From Margaritifera margaritifera (taxonomy: Eukaryota > Mollusca > Bivalvia > Unionida > Margaritiferidae): a stretch of 64,000 nt of DNA. The first letter of the stretch is position 1. Every line of letters begins with the position of its first letter. The stretch covers positions 992,001-1,056,000 of the forward strand of contig JAQPZY010001297.1 in assembly GCA_029931535.1 (NCBI GenBank), in the 5' to 3' direction. This document shows positions 42,617 through 55,116 of the stretch, piece by piece. The notes beneath the pieces were generated by a model that did not search any database, had not been told where the DNA came from, and was given only the letters and a program-made list of their open reading frames with translations. Made by a program: the position numbers and the translations under genes.

Positions 42617-43044
42617 TCAAACTTAAGTAATATAATCTCTAATATGACCTTTCATGAACCAATCATTTGGTAGATGGTTTTCAATTTGCATTTAGATCAG
42701 GAGAATACTAAATATTTCATGTTAAAGAATAAAATTATATATATATATATATGAGAGAGAAAGTGAAAGAAAGAGGAGAGGAGAGAAATGAAAATAAAAA
42801 TTATTCCTATTTGCACAAATAGGATTATGTATTGTTAAGTAGACATGTTACATGTTTGCATATATTTATATTTGATCATTTAAGTTAAGAAGTATTATAT
42901 GATACTAATATTTGATAATTGAAAATTGAAATAAATTTGTATTTGAAAATGATTTATTAAATAATATCCCTCACTTCAAAATTACTTTCATTGTGTAATA
43001 TTTCCATCATTTCCCCAATTGCAAACAAGTTGTACCAAAACCGA

Positions 43045-43190
43045 CAAGTCATAATAAAACTTGGGTAAGCACTATATTGAAAGAAATAGACAGTTGAAAA
43101 TTAGTAAGAAAAACAACAAGTCATAATAAAACTTGGGTAAGCACTATATTGAAAGAAATAGACAGTTGAAAATTAGTAATAAAAACAGCA
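43045..43190. repeat. 71 bp tandem duplication inside the pogo-like element
   Basis: Two near-identical units containing gtcataataaaacttgggta and gacagttgaaaattagtaa lie in the 3' non-coding part of the element. Confidence 0.85.
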
Positions 43191-43669
43191 AGTCAGAATT
43201 AAACTTGGCTATGCAAACATTATTCAATTAGTAACATTTGTTTTCGAAACATGAAACATTCTTTGGATTTTTATAATAGCATATTACAATACTATTCTGT
43301 TATATGATGAAAATGAATACATTTCTTCAGGATGAAGCTTTAACTGCTTTTAAAATGTTTTTAAAAAGCAAATACATGAACCCATCCATATTTCAATTCA
43401 ACTATATTAAATTTCAAATCTTTTATGAATAAATACACTACACATTTTTACACAGCACAGTATTCACAGATGAAGTATGATTCCGCAGCATCATCAGCAT
43501 CATCAATGCCCACACAGACCTGATGATACCACATTACTACAATTGTCACATTGTATCCAGCAAATGCCTTCGTCTTTCATGTCTACTAGTGGCTCCTCTT
43601 GATTACAGCTTATGCATACATTTTTTTTCATGCTTTTTCTTAACTCCTGTGCCTTTCTCTTCGTTTCTT

Positions 43670-45208
43670 TCAGTTTTGATTTTTTGTCTTCTCTGTTTCT
43701 CTTTCCTTTTTTCTTTTTTCTCTTTTATTTTTTCTTCTCAAAACTTCCTGTTTTCTTTTCCTGTCCTCTTCGTCCTTCTCCTCTAACTTCTTACAAAACT
43801 CATCTGTAATTATTACCCTGGCTTCTGTAACAAGCTTTCTTTTGGCAGCCTGGGGTTTGGCTGGTACTGGAGGAAATATGTCAGAGAGTGATGGTGGAAT
43901 CAGGCCTTCTTTCACTAGAGGGTTACCGCCGATAAAAGAACCACATGTAGCACATGCTGTTAAAGTATCAACAACTTTGGGCTGAGTTTCTTGTGTGGCT
44001 GAAGTGCCCGGTACATTTTCAACTTTAGAATTGGTAAAGTGTGAATGTATAAGTTGTGTTTTGTCAATAGCATCTGGATTGAATGGGTACAGTCCTATTT
44101 TTCTGAATGCTTCTTTAATTCTAGATGGTGAACAGAACTGATCAATTGCATGAGTTAAAACCGCTGGAAATTTGGCCTTATTCATGACTTTATTTTTGTA
44201 AATAAAACCAAGGTTAGTTGCTAATGTACTAAATTTATGTTTCAGGGGACCGTTAATGCCAACATCAAGGGGTTGTAGAATGTGTGTTGTATGTGGTGGT
44301 AGGCCAAGCAGTTCAATGTTATTTTCACGTGCAAGTTTCACCAATTGCAAGTTGATGTGACTGTTATGATTGTCATAGACAAGTAGTACTGGGCTTTCTT
44401 TACCACAGTTTGGAATAAAGAGATCTTTGAACCAGGCCAGAAACAGTTCTGAATCCATGTAGCCAGATTCATCATAGGCAAAGTGCCAATTGTTGGGTAC
44501 AACATCTCTGTAGGTGGTATGAGGAAATGATTTTTCAAAAATCAGAAAGGTTGGCATAACCCTACCATCAGCACAAATAGATAAATGAGCAGTTATATGG
44601 GCTGTTGATAATACAAATTGTTGGTATGCATGTTGGCCTTTTATGCCTATAACACTCTGATGTGCCGTTTCCTTACCACTCCACCCTGTCTCATCTGCAT
44701 TGAATATGCACTGTGCTTTATCTTTGAGTCCCAGCCTGTCCATGGTATTCTGTAGAAGTTGAAAATACTGATCCATCACATTCTGATTTGCCATTCTTGA
44801 TCTGGAACGATCTTGTCTTTCTGGCTCTTTTTCAGTGAGTTCTGTGTGTCGTTTACAAAAATGTCGGAACCACCGATCAGATGGACCTGTATTTAGATTG
44901 AACAGGGTTTCGCGTCCACTTTTCCAGACCAATGTTGTTACATACTGCCTGACTATCATCCGAGACATTGGGAAGCCTTGCTGCGTCATGTATTTCATGT
45001 AGTTGACCATTGCAGCCTCCTCTTCCTCAGTTACCATCCTCTGAGGTCCAAATTGGTGGTTACTATAAACACCCCGGACATGATTATCAATAGTCTTCCG
45101 TGGGATCCCAAAATCTCTGGATGCTTGAGTGACTGTCAATCTGCCTCTCTTGACTTCGGAAATAGCAGCCTCAAGCTCATCCAAGTCATAGCTCTGCCTT
45201 TTTGGCAT
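43670..45208 (-). CDS. pogo-like DDE transposase (512 aa)
   Basis: It binds the element ends and catalyses cut-and-paste transposition. The start used is MPKRQSYDLDELEAA (45208), because the psq-type helix-turn-helix begins there; the open frame extends 20 codons further upstream with no domain. The psq HTH is at about 5-50 (VTQASRDFGIPRKTIDNH), followed by a CENP-B-like second HTH to about 140. The DDE_1 catalytic domain has FNADETGWS (Asp near 170), LLVYDNHNSH (Asp near 277) and LQPLDVGING (Asp 36 residues later), a DD35D spacing. The C-terminus is a highly charged Lys/Glu/Arg stretch. The ORF is uninterrupted. Host-domesticated relatives exist in this family, but the intact inverted ends argue for a real transposon. 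Confidence 0.93.
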   Translation of the reverse strand: MPKRQSYDLDELEAAISEVKRGRLTVTQASRDFGIPRKTIDNHVRGVYSNHQFGPQRMVTEEEEAAMVNYMKYMTQQGFPMSRMIVRQYVTTLVWKSGRETLFNLNTGPSDRWFRHFCKRHTELTEKEPERQDRSRSRMANQNVMDQYFQLLQNTMDRLGLKDKAQCIFNADETGWSGKETAHQSVIGIKGQHAYQQFVLSTAHITAHLSICADGRVMPTFLIFEKSFPHTTYRDVVPNNWHFAYDESGYMDSELFLAWFKDLFIPNCGKESPVLLVYDNHNSHINLQLVKLARENNIELLGLPPHTTHILQPLDVGINGPLKHKFSTLATNLGFIYKNKVMNKAKFPAVLTHAIDQFCSPSRIKEAFRKIGLYPFNPDAIDKTQLIHSHFTNSKVENVPGTSATQETQPKVVDTLTACATCGSFIGGNPLVKEGLIPPSLSDIFPPVPAKPQAAKRKLVTEARVIITDEFCKKLEEKDEEDRKRKQEVLRRKNKREKRKKERETEKTKNQN

Positions 45209-46128
45209 TCTGTTTTGGGATGGAATGAGAAAAAATGAATGTGTGTGTGAGATTTCACTTAATTTCAATTGTTATAAAATATAGGTGTGTATAATTTAAT
45301 TTTATAATGTATGATATGGAATAATAATAAATCACTTCTGAGCCCAAGTGACTCATTGGTTCCAAAGAACGACAACAATGGCATTAATTGATTGAATATA
45401 ATATTTTTTTAACCACACATTTCTATTGCATATTTGTGTCTAAATTGCTACATTTTAAGTTGCATAAATAAACGAAAATAACTGTCTTCTGTTTTAGTAT
45501 ATCCACATGGTTAATGTTATATAAATCATTAGAAAGTAAATACAATTTGTTCCACATTCCCAATAAGTATTTAAGTAAAATCTGTTAAATGAACTGATTA
45601 CCATTGTAATTAGGGTATAGCAAATACAAGGGACAAAACTCAAACAGGTGTAAATTAGTTTTAGACAAGGGGTAATACTCTATATCAATACTGAAAAAGA
45701 CTATAGTACAGGAAATGATGTAATTAGTACATGCGGATACTGTTACAGCAGCATACAACATGACGAGACGTGATATTGGAATTTGGAACTTAAAAAAGGA
45801 ACAAAACAAGTGTCATTATTTATTTTAGGATATGGCATGACTATAGGTAAGAGATAATTTTTTCTTGTCTGGGTGGGTGGACAAATGATATATATTTGAC
45901 GTGACAACTACAAAACATCATAGATAGACCAAGTGTGTCAAAAGTCATGACCCCCCTCGATGACAACCAATATACACATGCAATTGGGTTCATTTTTTTC
46001 TCTTTTTAACCTTACCTATAGAATTTTGAGCTGTTTATTTTTTCTCTCAGCGTCTGTTTCTTTTCTTCTGCTAAAAATTACCGATCTGAAGTGATGTAAC
46101 ACGCGTGTTCACGTGAAAAATTACATTT

Positions 46129-46150
46129 GCCGTCACTGGTCCGACGCCAG
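46129..46150 (-). repeat. Right terminal inverted repeat of pogo-like element
   Basis: 22 bp, identical on the opposite strand to the left end. Followed by TA. Confidence 0.92.
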
Positions 46151-46152
46151 TA

Positions 46153-47527
46153 AAGCTTTAAAAAAAAAATCGAACGTTTACACGACCATTGGAATCCACT
46201 TGCATGCCAGAACTGTCGCTTTGTGTCATATGTGAGTTGTTTTCATTAAGGAACACCGTTTACTTAAGCTTTCGCTCGAATTTTGACAGAACAACGACCG
46301 CTACATGTATCAAGAAACCTTAGCAAGATGAGGTATATTCCGAAATAGCGGATTGACTCTTTGCTCTAATGCTCAGGATTTTTGAAAATTGCAGTCCACT
46401 ACTCTTTCGTTGAATAAAGTTAGAGCCCCAGCCCTAAAATAGGAGACCCAATAATGATACTTCCCCCCCCCCCCCCCTTGCAATAATTCAGAATATTATG
46501 CATGTATTGTTGGGTCACCAAGATATATGGCATCAGATTGCTAATGCTCATTCATTATGAAATATTAAGTATTTTAGTAAATGAATGAAAAACTATTTAA
46601 GACAAATGAGAACAGCGTTTGTGATTCAACAGCTATATTAAAAGTCATACAGGTCATGTTCAGTAACAGGTGTCATTTTTTAGAATTTGATTACACATAC
46701 CTTCAAATGGCGATTATATGCTTTATTTGGATCATCATACATCCATATTCTTTTGGAAGGTCATTATTTACACACCCCGAGAAACACATATAGCAAAACT
46801 CAGTGTTAAAGTGCGTGAACATTTTTGGATGAGATCAAACTAAAGGTGTGATCCAGTACAAACCAGATTGAATGTCGTGTGCTGTGATGTCACAATGAAA
46901 GCTACGCATATTGAACAAAAATGTGTACTACCCTATATTGCGATGATTAGACCAGACATACTCTTTTCTTGTCCCAGTTTAGTACCTGGCCACCATTGTA
47001 AGAGTCCATAGCGATCAATAATTTCGGTCTGGAAGTTTCTTGATGACAGTTAGGGTGCAGAGCATTAAATAATCAGGATTGAATAGACTTTGGTTAAACA
47101 ATATTAGTATAAAATTTTAGAACAACAATTAATATTTACTGTAAGATGAGTAAATGCACCTTGATGACCACATTGACATACATTTAGGAGGAACTAACAA
47201 AGAGATTACATTTTTTTATGTATTAATTTATTTAATTAGCTTAATTCCATTTCAGATCAGTAAAATTTGCCAAGACTCTGGAAGAAGAAACAAATGACCC
47301 TATTCCCTTCACTTTTTTCTTAAACAAACTTATCCACAGCCGCTTTAGAATCAGAATCCTTTAGTTCTGAACCTTCTCACTCACCCTCATTAATTTTCTT
47401 AGTTTTTTTGTTTTAAACATCCATTGCCCTTTGTCTTTTTTATTATTAGTAGCTTATTAGTAGCCTTGTAATACCAGTTACTAGGCTACCAAACAAAAAT
47501 TTATGTTCAGTTTGTTACATCATTATT
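46153..47527. other. Intergenic, no gene seen
   Basis: A C-run at about 46,464-46,479 is the only notable feature. The open frames are short and unrecognised. Confidence 0.4.
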
Positions 47528-47712
47528 TAGGGGTGAAACGATTAATCAGTGCATTAATGTATCGATAATTTTTCAATATCAATACCCATATCGATACATG
47601 AGGTGAAGAATTCATACAAAATGATACTTACCCTATATAAGTTTCTTTAATCTTCAGCAGCTGTGAATAATTATTAGTCATTTGCCTTTTTATTCTTTAA
47701 ATTGAGAAATCA
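47528..47712 (-). mobile_element. Truncated hAT-type MITE
   Basis: It begins TAGGGGTGAAACGAT and matches the reverse complement of the complete copy at 52,636-52,873 (shared caccctatataagtt or accctatataagtt, tttaatcttcagcag, aataattattagtc). The match stops at about 47,712, where the palindrome begins. Confidence 0.75.
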
Positions 47713-47724
47713 TCTGAGACAGCC

Positions 47725-48500
47725 GTAGCAGGTATATGCACTCATTTCTGTCGGTAAAAAATAAAAACTATTGACAACACCCACTTGCCTTCTACAAATT
47801 AACACAAGGTGACTAACTCACGTGGTTAAAAATCTGCCCCCCGATCTCGCCATTTCCATGCTAATTATTTTATCCTGTCAGCATGTTCAGCCACTGATAA
47901 CATATATATCAACGTAAAAAAGACATTCCAGATTTGTTCATCATCTATGATCCAAGTCCTTTTTTGATTATTTAATAGACACTTTTATGCGCAGTTTATC
48001 TGTTGCTTCATATCTTGTCTGCTTGGATTGAATTTGAAGACTACACTTCCGGCGTGTCACGCAGTGAAATATGTTACATTAAATTCTGATTGGTGGTAAT
48101 TGTTTGTTAAAGTCCAGGGTAAAACAATAAACACCAATCAGAACTAACTGTAGCTTGTTCACTGCGTGACACACCAGATGTATTGGCATCCAAACAGATA
48201 CAAAAGCAACATAAAAACTTCATGCAAAAGTGGCTTTTAGATGATCTGTAAAATACTTAATTGTACATGGGGAACAAGTTTGGAATGTCTCCTTTTACGC
48301 TGATATATGTAATCAGCGACTGAATGTGTCGACTGGATTAAAAATAACAAATTAGCACAGAATTGGCAAGGGGGCAGCTTCCAAAACATGTGAGTTACGA
48401 GTTATAGCCACCTTGTTAATTTGTAGAAGGGTTGTGGGTGTTGTCAGTAATTTTCTTTTTTACTGACAGAAACGAGCGACTGTAGCCATGGCAGTTGTTT
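47725..48500. repeat. Large imperfect palindrome, ~385 bp arms
   Basis: The left arm runs from about 47,725 to 48,115 and the right arm from about 48,122 to 48,500. Paired landmarks are tgacaacacccac with gtgggtgttgtca, tagaatg/aattaacac blocks, cgtgtcacgcagtga with tcactgcgtgacac, and ctgattggtg with caccaatcag near the centre. It would form one long hairpin. It may be a foldback element. Confidence 0.8.
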
Positions 48501-48805
48501 TGCATCTGCTGGAAGTACAATGTGAAGGATTCTGACTTGTTTTAGATAAAAAAAATTCCTTGTATGAGGAAATTGCACTATTTCTTATGTTTTAAATATA
48601 ACACTGTAATGCCTTCCAACTTTAAGTGGAGACATGAAATTGGTAATAAGATGTTACTAAAGTATTCATGCAGTGCAAAACAAATGGAGCAGCTTGAAAT
48701 CGCCTAAAAAGTTGAATTAAAGGCACTGATAACTAACAAGTATGTTTGGAAATATTTTTTTTTTTTTATCTTGTTAAGGATGGGAATAGCATATGAACAG
48801 ATGAT

Positions 48806-48900
48806 AAGTCTGTGTCTGTCTGTAATTCGTATGCTGGAAATATTTCCAATATGTCAACACATATTAAACGGTACCACACTACCACTGACAGACATTCTAA
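48806..48900 (+). pseudogene. hAT/ZBED-type BED finger fragment
   Basis: The frame reads NSYAGNISNMSTHIKRYH, matching the core of BED zinc fingers of hAT transposases (NTSNMSTHLKRxHP). The upstream cysteine pair is not clearly present and no start is visible. It is probably the N-terminal remnant of the element whose C-terminus is at 49,541-49,730. Confidence 0.5.
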
Positions 48901-49540
48901 AGATGGAAAGGGTATCAAGTTGATGTGTGAATCATATCTATACATGGTGGAGGTGTATCGTTTCACCTCTATCATTGACAGAGTTCTGTATATCATTATT
49001 TATGAATAAGTATGCAGGGTTCTCAGTAGATGCATACCCTCTGGTTCTGATGTTTGGAAATTCAAACATGTTTGTTTTTATGACGCACATATATTTTGAC
49101 TGGAGCGTAAGTCGTAATTACCCTTGATTCACCTCTGGCTTAATATCCTACTGAACGTGTGCTGTCCATAACAAATTCACGGTATGTGATAGCGATCAAC
49201 ATTGGCTAGACTACTGTTTGCACCTTATCGGCTAATAATATTACACCTATGTAAAATCAATATGAACTGGGCAGAGCTAACGGGTCAATGATATAACACT
49301 TAGGTGTGCATAATTGAATCAAGGTTAGATTGTTTTCAGATTATCTTTGATGTTTGTGATAGAGGAAGAGGGAAACAATTATGACTTGAATGGATTAACT
49401 TTTCATCCAGCATAAGCATTTGTATGATTGCCCATCAAATTATAATCAATTAGGAAAAACTGGAACACATGGTGACTTGTCAAAGGTAAGCGGACCAACT
49501 TTAATTGTTTTATTGGTGATTAATTTGCTATATCCTGCAG

Positions 49541-49730
49541 AACGTTGAAAAACTCTGGTGTGGCTTGTGAGTTTGGCTTTTCTAGCCAGATTCGTTTGAA
49601 GACAAAAGCAAGGTCTAGACTTGATCATGTGAAGTTGGAAAAACTCATCAGGATATGCGAAGACTTTGATGCAGAAAGAGTTGTTGCAAAGTTTGTAAAG
49701 AGTAAAAAAAAAGGAGGAAATAATTAACTG
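49541..49730 (+). pseudogene. hAT transposase C-terminal (dimerisation) fragment
   Basis: The frame reads GFSSQIRLKTKARSRLDHVK and then KLIRICEDFDAERVVAKF before a stop. This is like the hATC dimerisation end (GFSxMNRIKTxxRSRL...). A possible acceptor (tatatcctgcag) immediately precedes it, so it could alternatively be the last exon of a hAT-derived host gene. Confidence 0.5.
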
Positions 49731-51188
49731 ACATGTTCTGTTGACAGATGACTTCAGAGTATACAAAGTCACCGGTCGTGATGTTCATCATTAATATTTG
49801 ATTAATATATAACTTTCGTAGCTATATGGGTATATTTTTGCATTTAAAATGATTTGAGGAATTACAAATAGAACATGTTGAGAAGTTAAAATATAATAAA
49901 GTATAAACTAATCCTTTTTCTGTTTAATACACCAAATATACACAGTTATACATAATTAGAAAGAGAAACAGTTGTACAAAAAATCAGTAGTGATCATGTC
50001 AGTTTCACTGTCTGCTTGTCTGTTTCTTAAAATATACTGTGCAAGTGTTTCTGTTTATTCAGCATGAGACAAGAAATCAGTTTGCTCCATGAATAACGAA
50101 CAATCCCAGCTGTGAGCTCATGACTCAAAAACAAATGACTCCTTAAATTTCAGTGAACCTGCTAAAGGGTAATAATGGTAGATATCGCTCTGTCATGGAA
50201 GTACACCTTCATTAGACTGTCAGTTTTCGTAATTCACTGGGCATATAAATTTAAGGAAATTATAAAATTCATATAAAGCAAAGTGTAACTATTATGTGAT
50301 TAAAGATTTTGCCTAAAAATAACAATTTGTTGGTCAGAAATGTATGGGACAATGTTTGTGGAATCGATAAGTGCTGTAACTTAAGGTCAGGATTGTTTTC
50401 TTACATCACCCATTTTTTGTGAAAATATGATAAAAAGTAGCAAAGAAAAAATGTCCAACCAATACACGACATTATTACAAATATGTAGACAAATATTAAA
50501 ACCATACATTTTCAATCCTATCTAGGGATTGTTGTAACGAAGCTAGAAAGTGGGAGGGTGGTCATATGAAGAAAATCCCTGTTTATAATAATTGATGCAT
50601 CTACTTTTAAAAACTTAACAAAAGATTAACATTAAATTTAGAATCAGCTCTCTCAAAATGCAGTTGTACAGTCAAGATTACTCATCACTGACCACTGTGG
50701 TTTGAATGGATGAACACTATGTGCGTGTTATAGCCTAATATAGGGGTTGTTTCAAACTAGTTTAGAAATATTTTCGACTGCCATTTTCAAGTGAAGAAAC
50801 TATAAAAAAAATTGGTTCTTTAAGTGGCAATTGCTGAAGTATTATTACCTGTTTGTAATTACAATACTGTAAATCTAGGTACTCATGTCAGTTAAAATTA
50901 ATTACAATGTATAGTTTCTGCTATGCTTTTTTGAAGTCATATGGCCAAAATACATGGCATATTTCTCTGTATCTACACATACACACTTTCAAGTATGAAT
51001 ACACTGCATATGAGTATGATACATTCATACACTTAAAAAATGTGTTTATAATATACATAGAACATAGAGAATTTTCTGCTTAAGTTAAATATTGCTTAAA
51101 ACCAATGTTAAATGCAAATATGCATAATGAGAAATACAGGACACAGTTCATATAAGAGAACCAAAGCAAACACACACACACATATACC

Positions 51189-51255
<67 letters not shown>

Positions 51256-52635
51256 TGCATTTCTTGCTATACTGCCACTTCTCCTTGTTCTGCTCTCACT
51301 TCTCCCTGTTCTGTCCAAAAGGAGAAGTATATTCTCACTAAAATTCAAGTCTAGCTGGACCCCTGCTCATTTTTACGAGCCCACATACCATTCTGTACTC
51401 TTTAAAAGTCTATTGATACTGTAGTGCCATAGTACAAATCACACATACTTAAATACCAGTTATTATTATTATGGCACATCGATGATTTGACTATATTGTC
51501 CAAATCAGACTCTGAGAAAGCTTTGATTACTTTCATTTTTTATATTCGTGTCAACACCAATTTAAAACCATTACAACAAAATAGGGCATTGTTTATTTGC
51601 CGATCAATCGCAGGTGCTTACATACACTCAATAGAACATCGGTTTCTTTGAAGTACATCAGAGTAGTCTTCAGTCCTTTTCACAAGATAATTACATTGAT
51701 AAGGATTAACTGTTAAGTAGTCACAATGGCTTCATGCCTATTTACTTAAGTCTAGCCTTTAGCTATTCGGCAGATTGGCCACAGCTGAACAAAATGTACA
51801 AGGGGGGAAAATAAGGAAAATGAGGCATGTCATGGGGATGCATTACAGGGAGAAAGGGTGTCTTTTGAAAATTTCACATGTGTTTGACCCAGAAGCTCTG
51901 GTCCCTGAGAGTCATGTAATTGACTTAAATAACCAAAATGCCATACATACATTTGTTAAGTCAAAGAACATTAAAAAGTAAAGAAACTAAACGATTTTCC
52001 AGTTTGCAGATGGTAGAATGTGGTATGACATTAAGTTTTTGAGATAGTTACTGAAAAATATTTGTCTCTCTAATGTGATCTTATGAGGCTGAGAATGTGA
52101 TCCAGATATGTAATAAAATAATGAATATATACTTTTTCATTTTCCCTTGTATCTTAATTGAAAGTTAGGGACTTGCGAGTTTATGTCAGGGACTCCTGAG
52201 TTCTATGAGTGAAGAGTCCAGGACTTCTCATCCTGAAACTCTGTTGGGAGCCCTGAAGTAAGTGAATAGTCCCATATAATTGTTGAGTATATTTTTGTTC
52301 ATATAAATTAATTAATCTGCTTATAATATTTTGTTATTGCAAGGCAGTGTGAGACTACATTACTACTACAGCAGAACCAGTTACCAAACGGTAAATATTC
52401 TTTCTTTCCTCTATGATAAAAATCATTGAAAATTATTGTCTTAACTAGGACAAATATTTAATTGACATTTTCATATCCATAATAGTGTTAAAGAAAAACA
52501 AATATGCATGAAAACAAATTTTGAATAGACACTGCATGCCATGTATAAGACAAAGCTTAATTTTATCATGGTCAAGAGGTGTTAGGGTAAATTAAGCCTA
52601 TCCAGTATTTGTTAATGTGTACTAATGGTGTTAAG
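49731..52635. other. Intergenic or intronic, weak exon candidate only
   Basis: Contains a (TA)n microsatellite and one 68-codon open frame (51,775-51,981) preceded by an acceptor-like ctattcggcag. It ends in a stop with no convincing donor, and no homology was recognised. Otherwise nothing was seen. Confidence 0.35.
51190..51254. repeat. (TA)n microsatellite
   Basis: About 32 TA units after a short CA run at 51,168-51,182. Confidence 0.95.
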
Positions 52636-52873
52636 TAGGGGTGAAACGATATACCTGTGCCGCGTAACGATACGATTAACGATACACAGCCTACGATACG
52701 ATACATTATCGATTCTCAGTTTAAAGAATAAGAAGGCAAACGACTAATAATTATTCATGACTGCTGAAGATTAAAGTAACTTATATAGGGTGGATATCGG
52801 TTTGTATTGATACGTGTATCGATATGGCAAAAGTATCGATGCATCGATATATAGATGAATCAGTTCACCCCTA
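52636..52873. mobile_element. hAT-type MITE, 238 bp, with 8 bp target duplication
   Basis: The ends TAGGGGTGAA and TTCACCCCTA are inverted. GTGTTAAG flanks both sides exactly (52,628-52,635 and 52,874-52,881), the 8 bp expected for hAT. The interior is rich in atcgata/cgatac motifs. A truncated sister lies at 47,528. Confidence 0.92.
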
Positions 52874-54019
52874 GTGTTAAGCATAGTTGACCTGTGATTC
52901 TGATCATATGCTTCTTTGTTTATGACAGCATCTGTATTAATTACATTAATTACAATATTCTTTATACTTTATTGTATGTTATGTGGTGGAAAATATAAAA
53001 CCCCATATATTTGATGCATGTAGATTATGTGAGGCAAAATTTTCATTTACATCATGTGCAATATATTTCAGTAATCAGCTAGAAAAAGGGACAGTTTTAG
53101 AATACTTTATGGACAGAACATTATTCAAAATTGCGGCAGTTGTTTTCCAGTTTATTTCCCAGCATTGTGAAAATGGCATTCTTTGGAATATTGTCTGAAT
53201 ATTTTCCTCGAATCGTCCGTGATAAACCTTGACAAACTTATGTTGGCTGTTAGATCTCATTAGTGTACCCTAGAGTTTCTTTTGCTGTACAGTGACTGTG
53301 TTCACTCCAGACGATCCAAAAAACATAAGCTATCTTGGTCATGTTGCGTCAGTAACAGCAGTATTACTGGTTTCATAGAAATGTTTGGCCATTGGTTCCA
53401 TTTGGTCACTACATGTAGTTGGGATGGTGGGGAGGGGCTATTGACTACAACTTACCACTTTATGCATTGATTCTTAAGATTTGTAAAGAAAGGTTTTTCT
53501 ATTACCTCTTGTTAATGCCCATTATCTCTAGACTCGAGTGTTCTCATCAGGCCTTGTTAAGACGTAACATGCTTAAAACGATTACTGTTGGTAAGGGAGA
53601 TTCTTTCAATTCCCCTATATACTTTGATTCCAAAGTTACCAATGTATTCATGCCTCATGTATCAATTTTACACAAACTGCTGTAAACTATCTTTTGGGCA
53701 TTTTGTGTGACTTTGTTTTTATGCTTTTCATGAAATTACTCTTATAAAATAGGAGGCATGAATACATTGGTGCAACAAAGATGATAATTAATTGATCAAA
53801 CAATTAGCCTTTAATTATTTTGTCAATTTGAAGTTCTCCCACTTAAAAATGCATATTTCTAATGATAGTATCACATTTTCTGAAGTGACAAAGCCTGACA
53901 TGCCATAAAAAGATCCTGGGGATAATGCAAGATGGATATCATTTTTAGATCTCCTGTCAAGGGATCAGTGGGAAAAGGTCAAATTTCAGATGTACCAAAA
54001 TTTCTTTTGTGCTTTCATG
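52874..54019. other. Intergenic or intronic, no gene supported
   Basis: Open frames of 60-90 codons occur (52,983-53,198 and 53,419-53,685), but none has recognisable motifs or good splice borders. They could include undetected exons of the downstream plus-strand gene. Confidence 0.3.
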
Positions 54020-54374
54020 CAGTGCTCCAGCTAGAAATAGAGGGGCTTTCCCCTTTGCCCCTAATGTCCTTCTTTCGGCCATTCATTTCCATCTAGCCCC
54101 TTCCCTCTGCCCTTTTATGGCCATCACATCTGCCTCTCCACATCACCAAAATATCTTTAAACTGTTCTATTTATTTAATTTTCATGCAAATTCAGTTTAA
54201 TAGGAATGAATATGATTTTGTCTGTTTTACTTTTAAAAAGATGAACTTTTAAATTTCATGATTGACAATTGTTTCTTTGATCGTAAATATGTCCCTTTGT
54301 TCCAAAAGGTGACCCAGTCTTAAAAGATGTCCGTATAGCCCTCCTTTGTACTTAAATTCTTATCTGGAGCACAG
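54020..54374. mobile_element. Candidate MITE with CAGTGCTCCAG ends
   Basis: The ends CAGTGCTCCAGCTAG and ctTATCTGGAGCACAG are inverted with a few mismatches, a hAT-like start. No clean target duplication was found, so the exact borders are uncertain. Confidence 0.45.
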
Positions 54375-54903
54375 TCTTGCACAACATAACATGGTCCCAT
54401 GACTGGTTATTTTTTATTCTTACCTAGATAGCAGAATAAGATAGTCAGTGTGTACAAGAGAGATATTTGCTTTGATTGATCAACCTTTATGAAGTTTTCC
54501 AGTTATCACTGAAATAATTCTTGGAGTCTCGCATCATGATAATAACTATATACGTGACATTTCATCGAGTTTTCATACTTGTAAGTTGAATTCACTACTA
54601 TCTTTCATAAGTGCCAAGTCTCCATGTCATCCATCATGTAGACACTGTTAAGTTATACCATGTCAAGCATGAAATCTCTAATTTCAGTACCATTCTCAAA
54701 TATTTTTTAACCATGTGTAGTCATAGTATGAAGACACATAGTGTACAGTATGTGATGAATTTTGAGTTATGATCACAGGCTCACAATATGTGGCTGTTGA
54801 GAGTAGAGCATGAGGATTTTACAATGGAACAATCAAGTTTGCTCTATTCTAAATCAATATTAAATTTCACAATGTGTAATGAAATGAATATTATTTTCTA
54901 CAG

Positions 54904-55116
54904 ATGAGCCAGTAGTGCTAGATGAATGTCCAACCCAAGATTGAGGAAGTATTAAGTCAAAATGTTGTATTTCCTGTTGCACTAGAGACTAGCAAGATGA
55001 GGAAGATACGACTCTCTGATACTGATGTGGAGTTTTTTGACCTGGAGATATCTCCTTCAGAATATATGTTTTACCAGAAGCACAAAGATGCTTTTAGAAC
55101 CATGTGGAAAGAACAG
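54904..55116 (+). CDS. Unrecognised gene, exon A (with apparent frameshift)
   Basis: Good acceptor (ttattttctacag) before 54,904 and donor CAG|GTACCT at 55,116/55,117. From 54,922 the frame reads through FPVALETSKMRKIRLSDTD and ISPSEYMFYQKHKDAFRTMW and ends in phase 0. The first part of the exon reads sensibly only in another frame (EPVVLDECPTQD). One extra T near 54,941-54,947 would explain the shift. The phase at 55,116 matches exon B. The protein family is not recognised; the composition looks helical and soluble. The frameshift may be a sequencing error or a true lesion. Confidence 0.5.

Larger units (their letters stand above)
42002..46150 (-). mobile_element. pogo-like DNA transposon, 4.15 kb, complete
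   Basis: A 22 bp perfect terminal inverted repeat (starting CTGGCGTCGGACC at 42,002 and its reverse complement ending at 46,150) is flanked by TA at 42,000-42,001 and 46,151-46,152. This is the Tc1/mariner/pogo signature. The interior has one intact transposase on the minus strand. The element is long for the group. A TIR-like subterminal block (gtcggac...gaccagtaacggccaa) lies at about 42,200-42,225, and a 71 bp internal tandem duplication at 43,045-43,190. Confidence 0.9.

Noticed and set aside
51775..51981. 68-codon open frame as an exon of the plus-strand gene
   Set aside because: It has an acceptor-like border but no donor, ends in a stop, and cannot be phase-joined to exon A. Kept only as a weak possibility.
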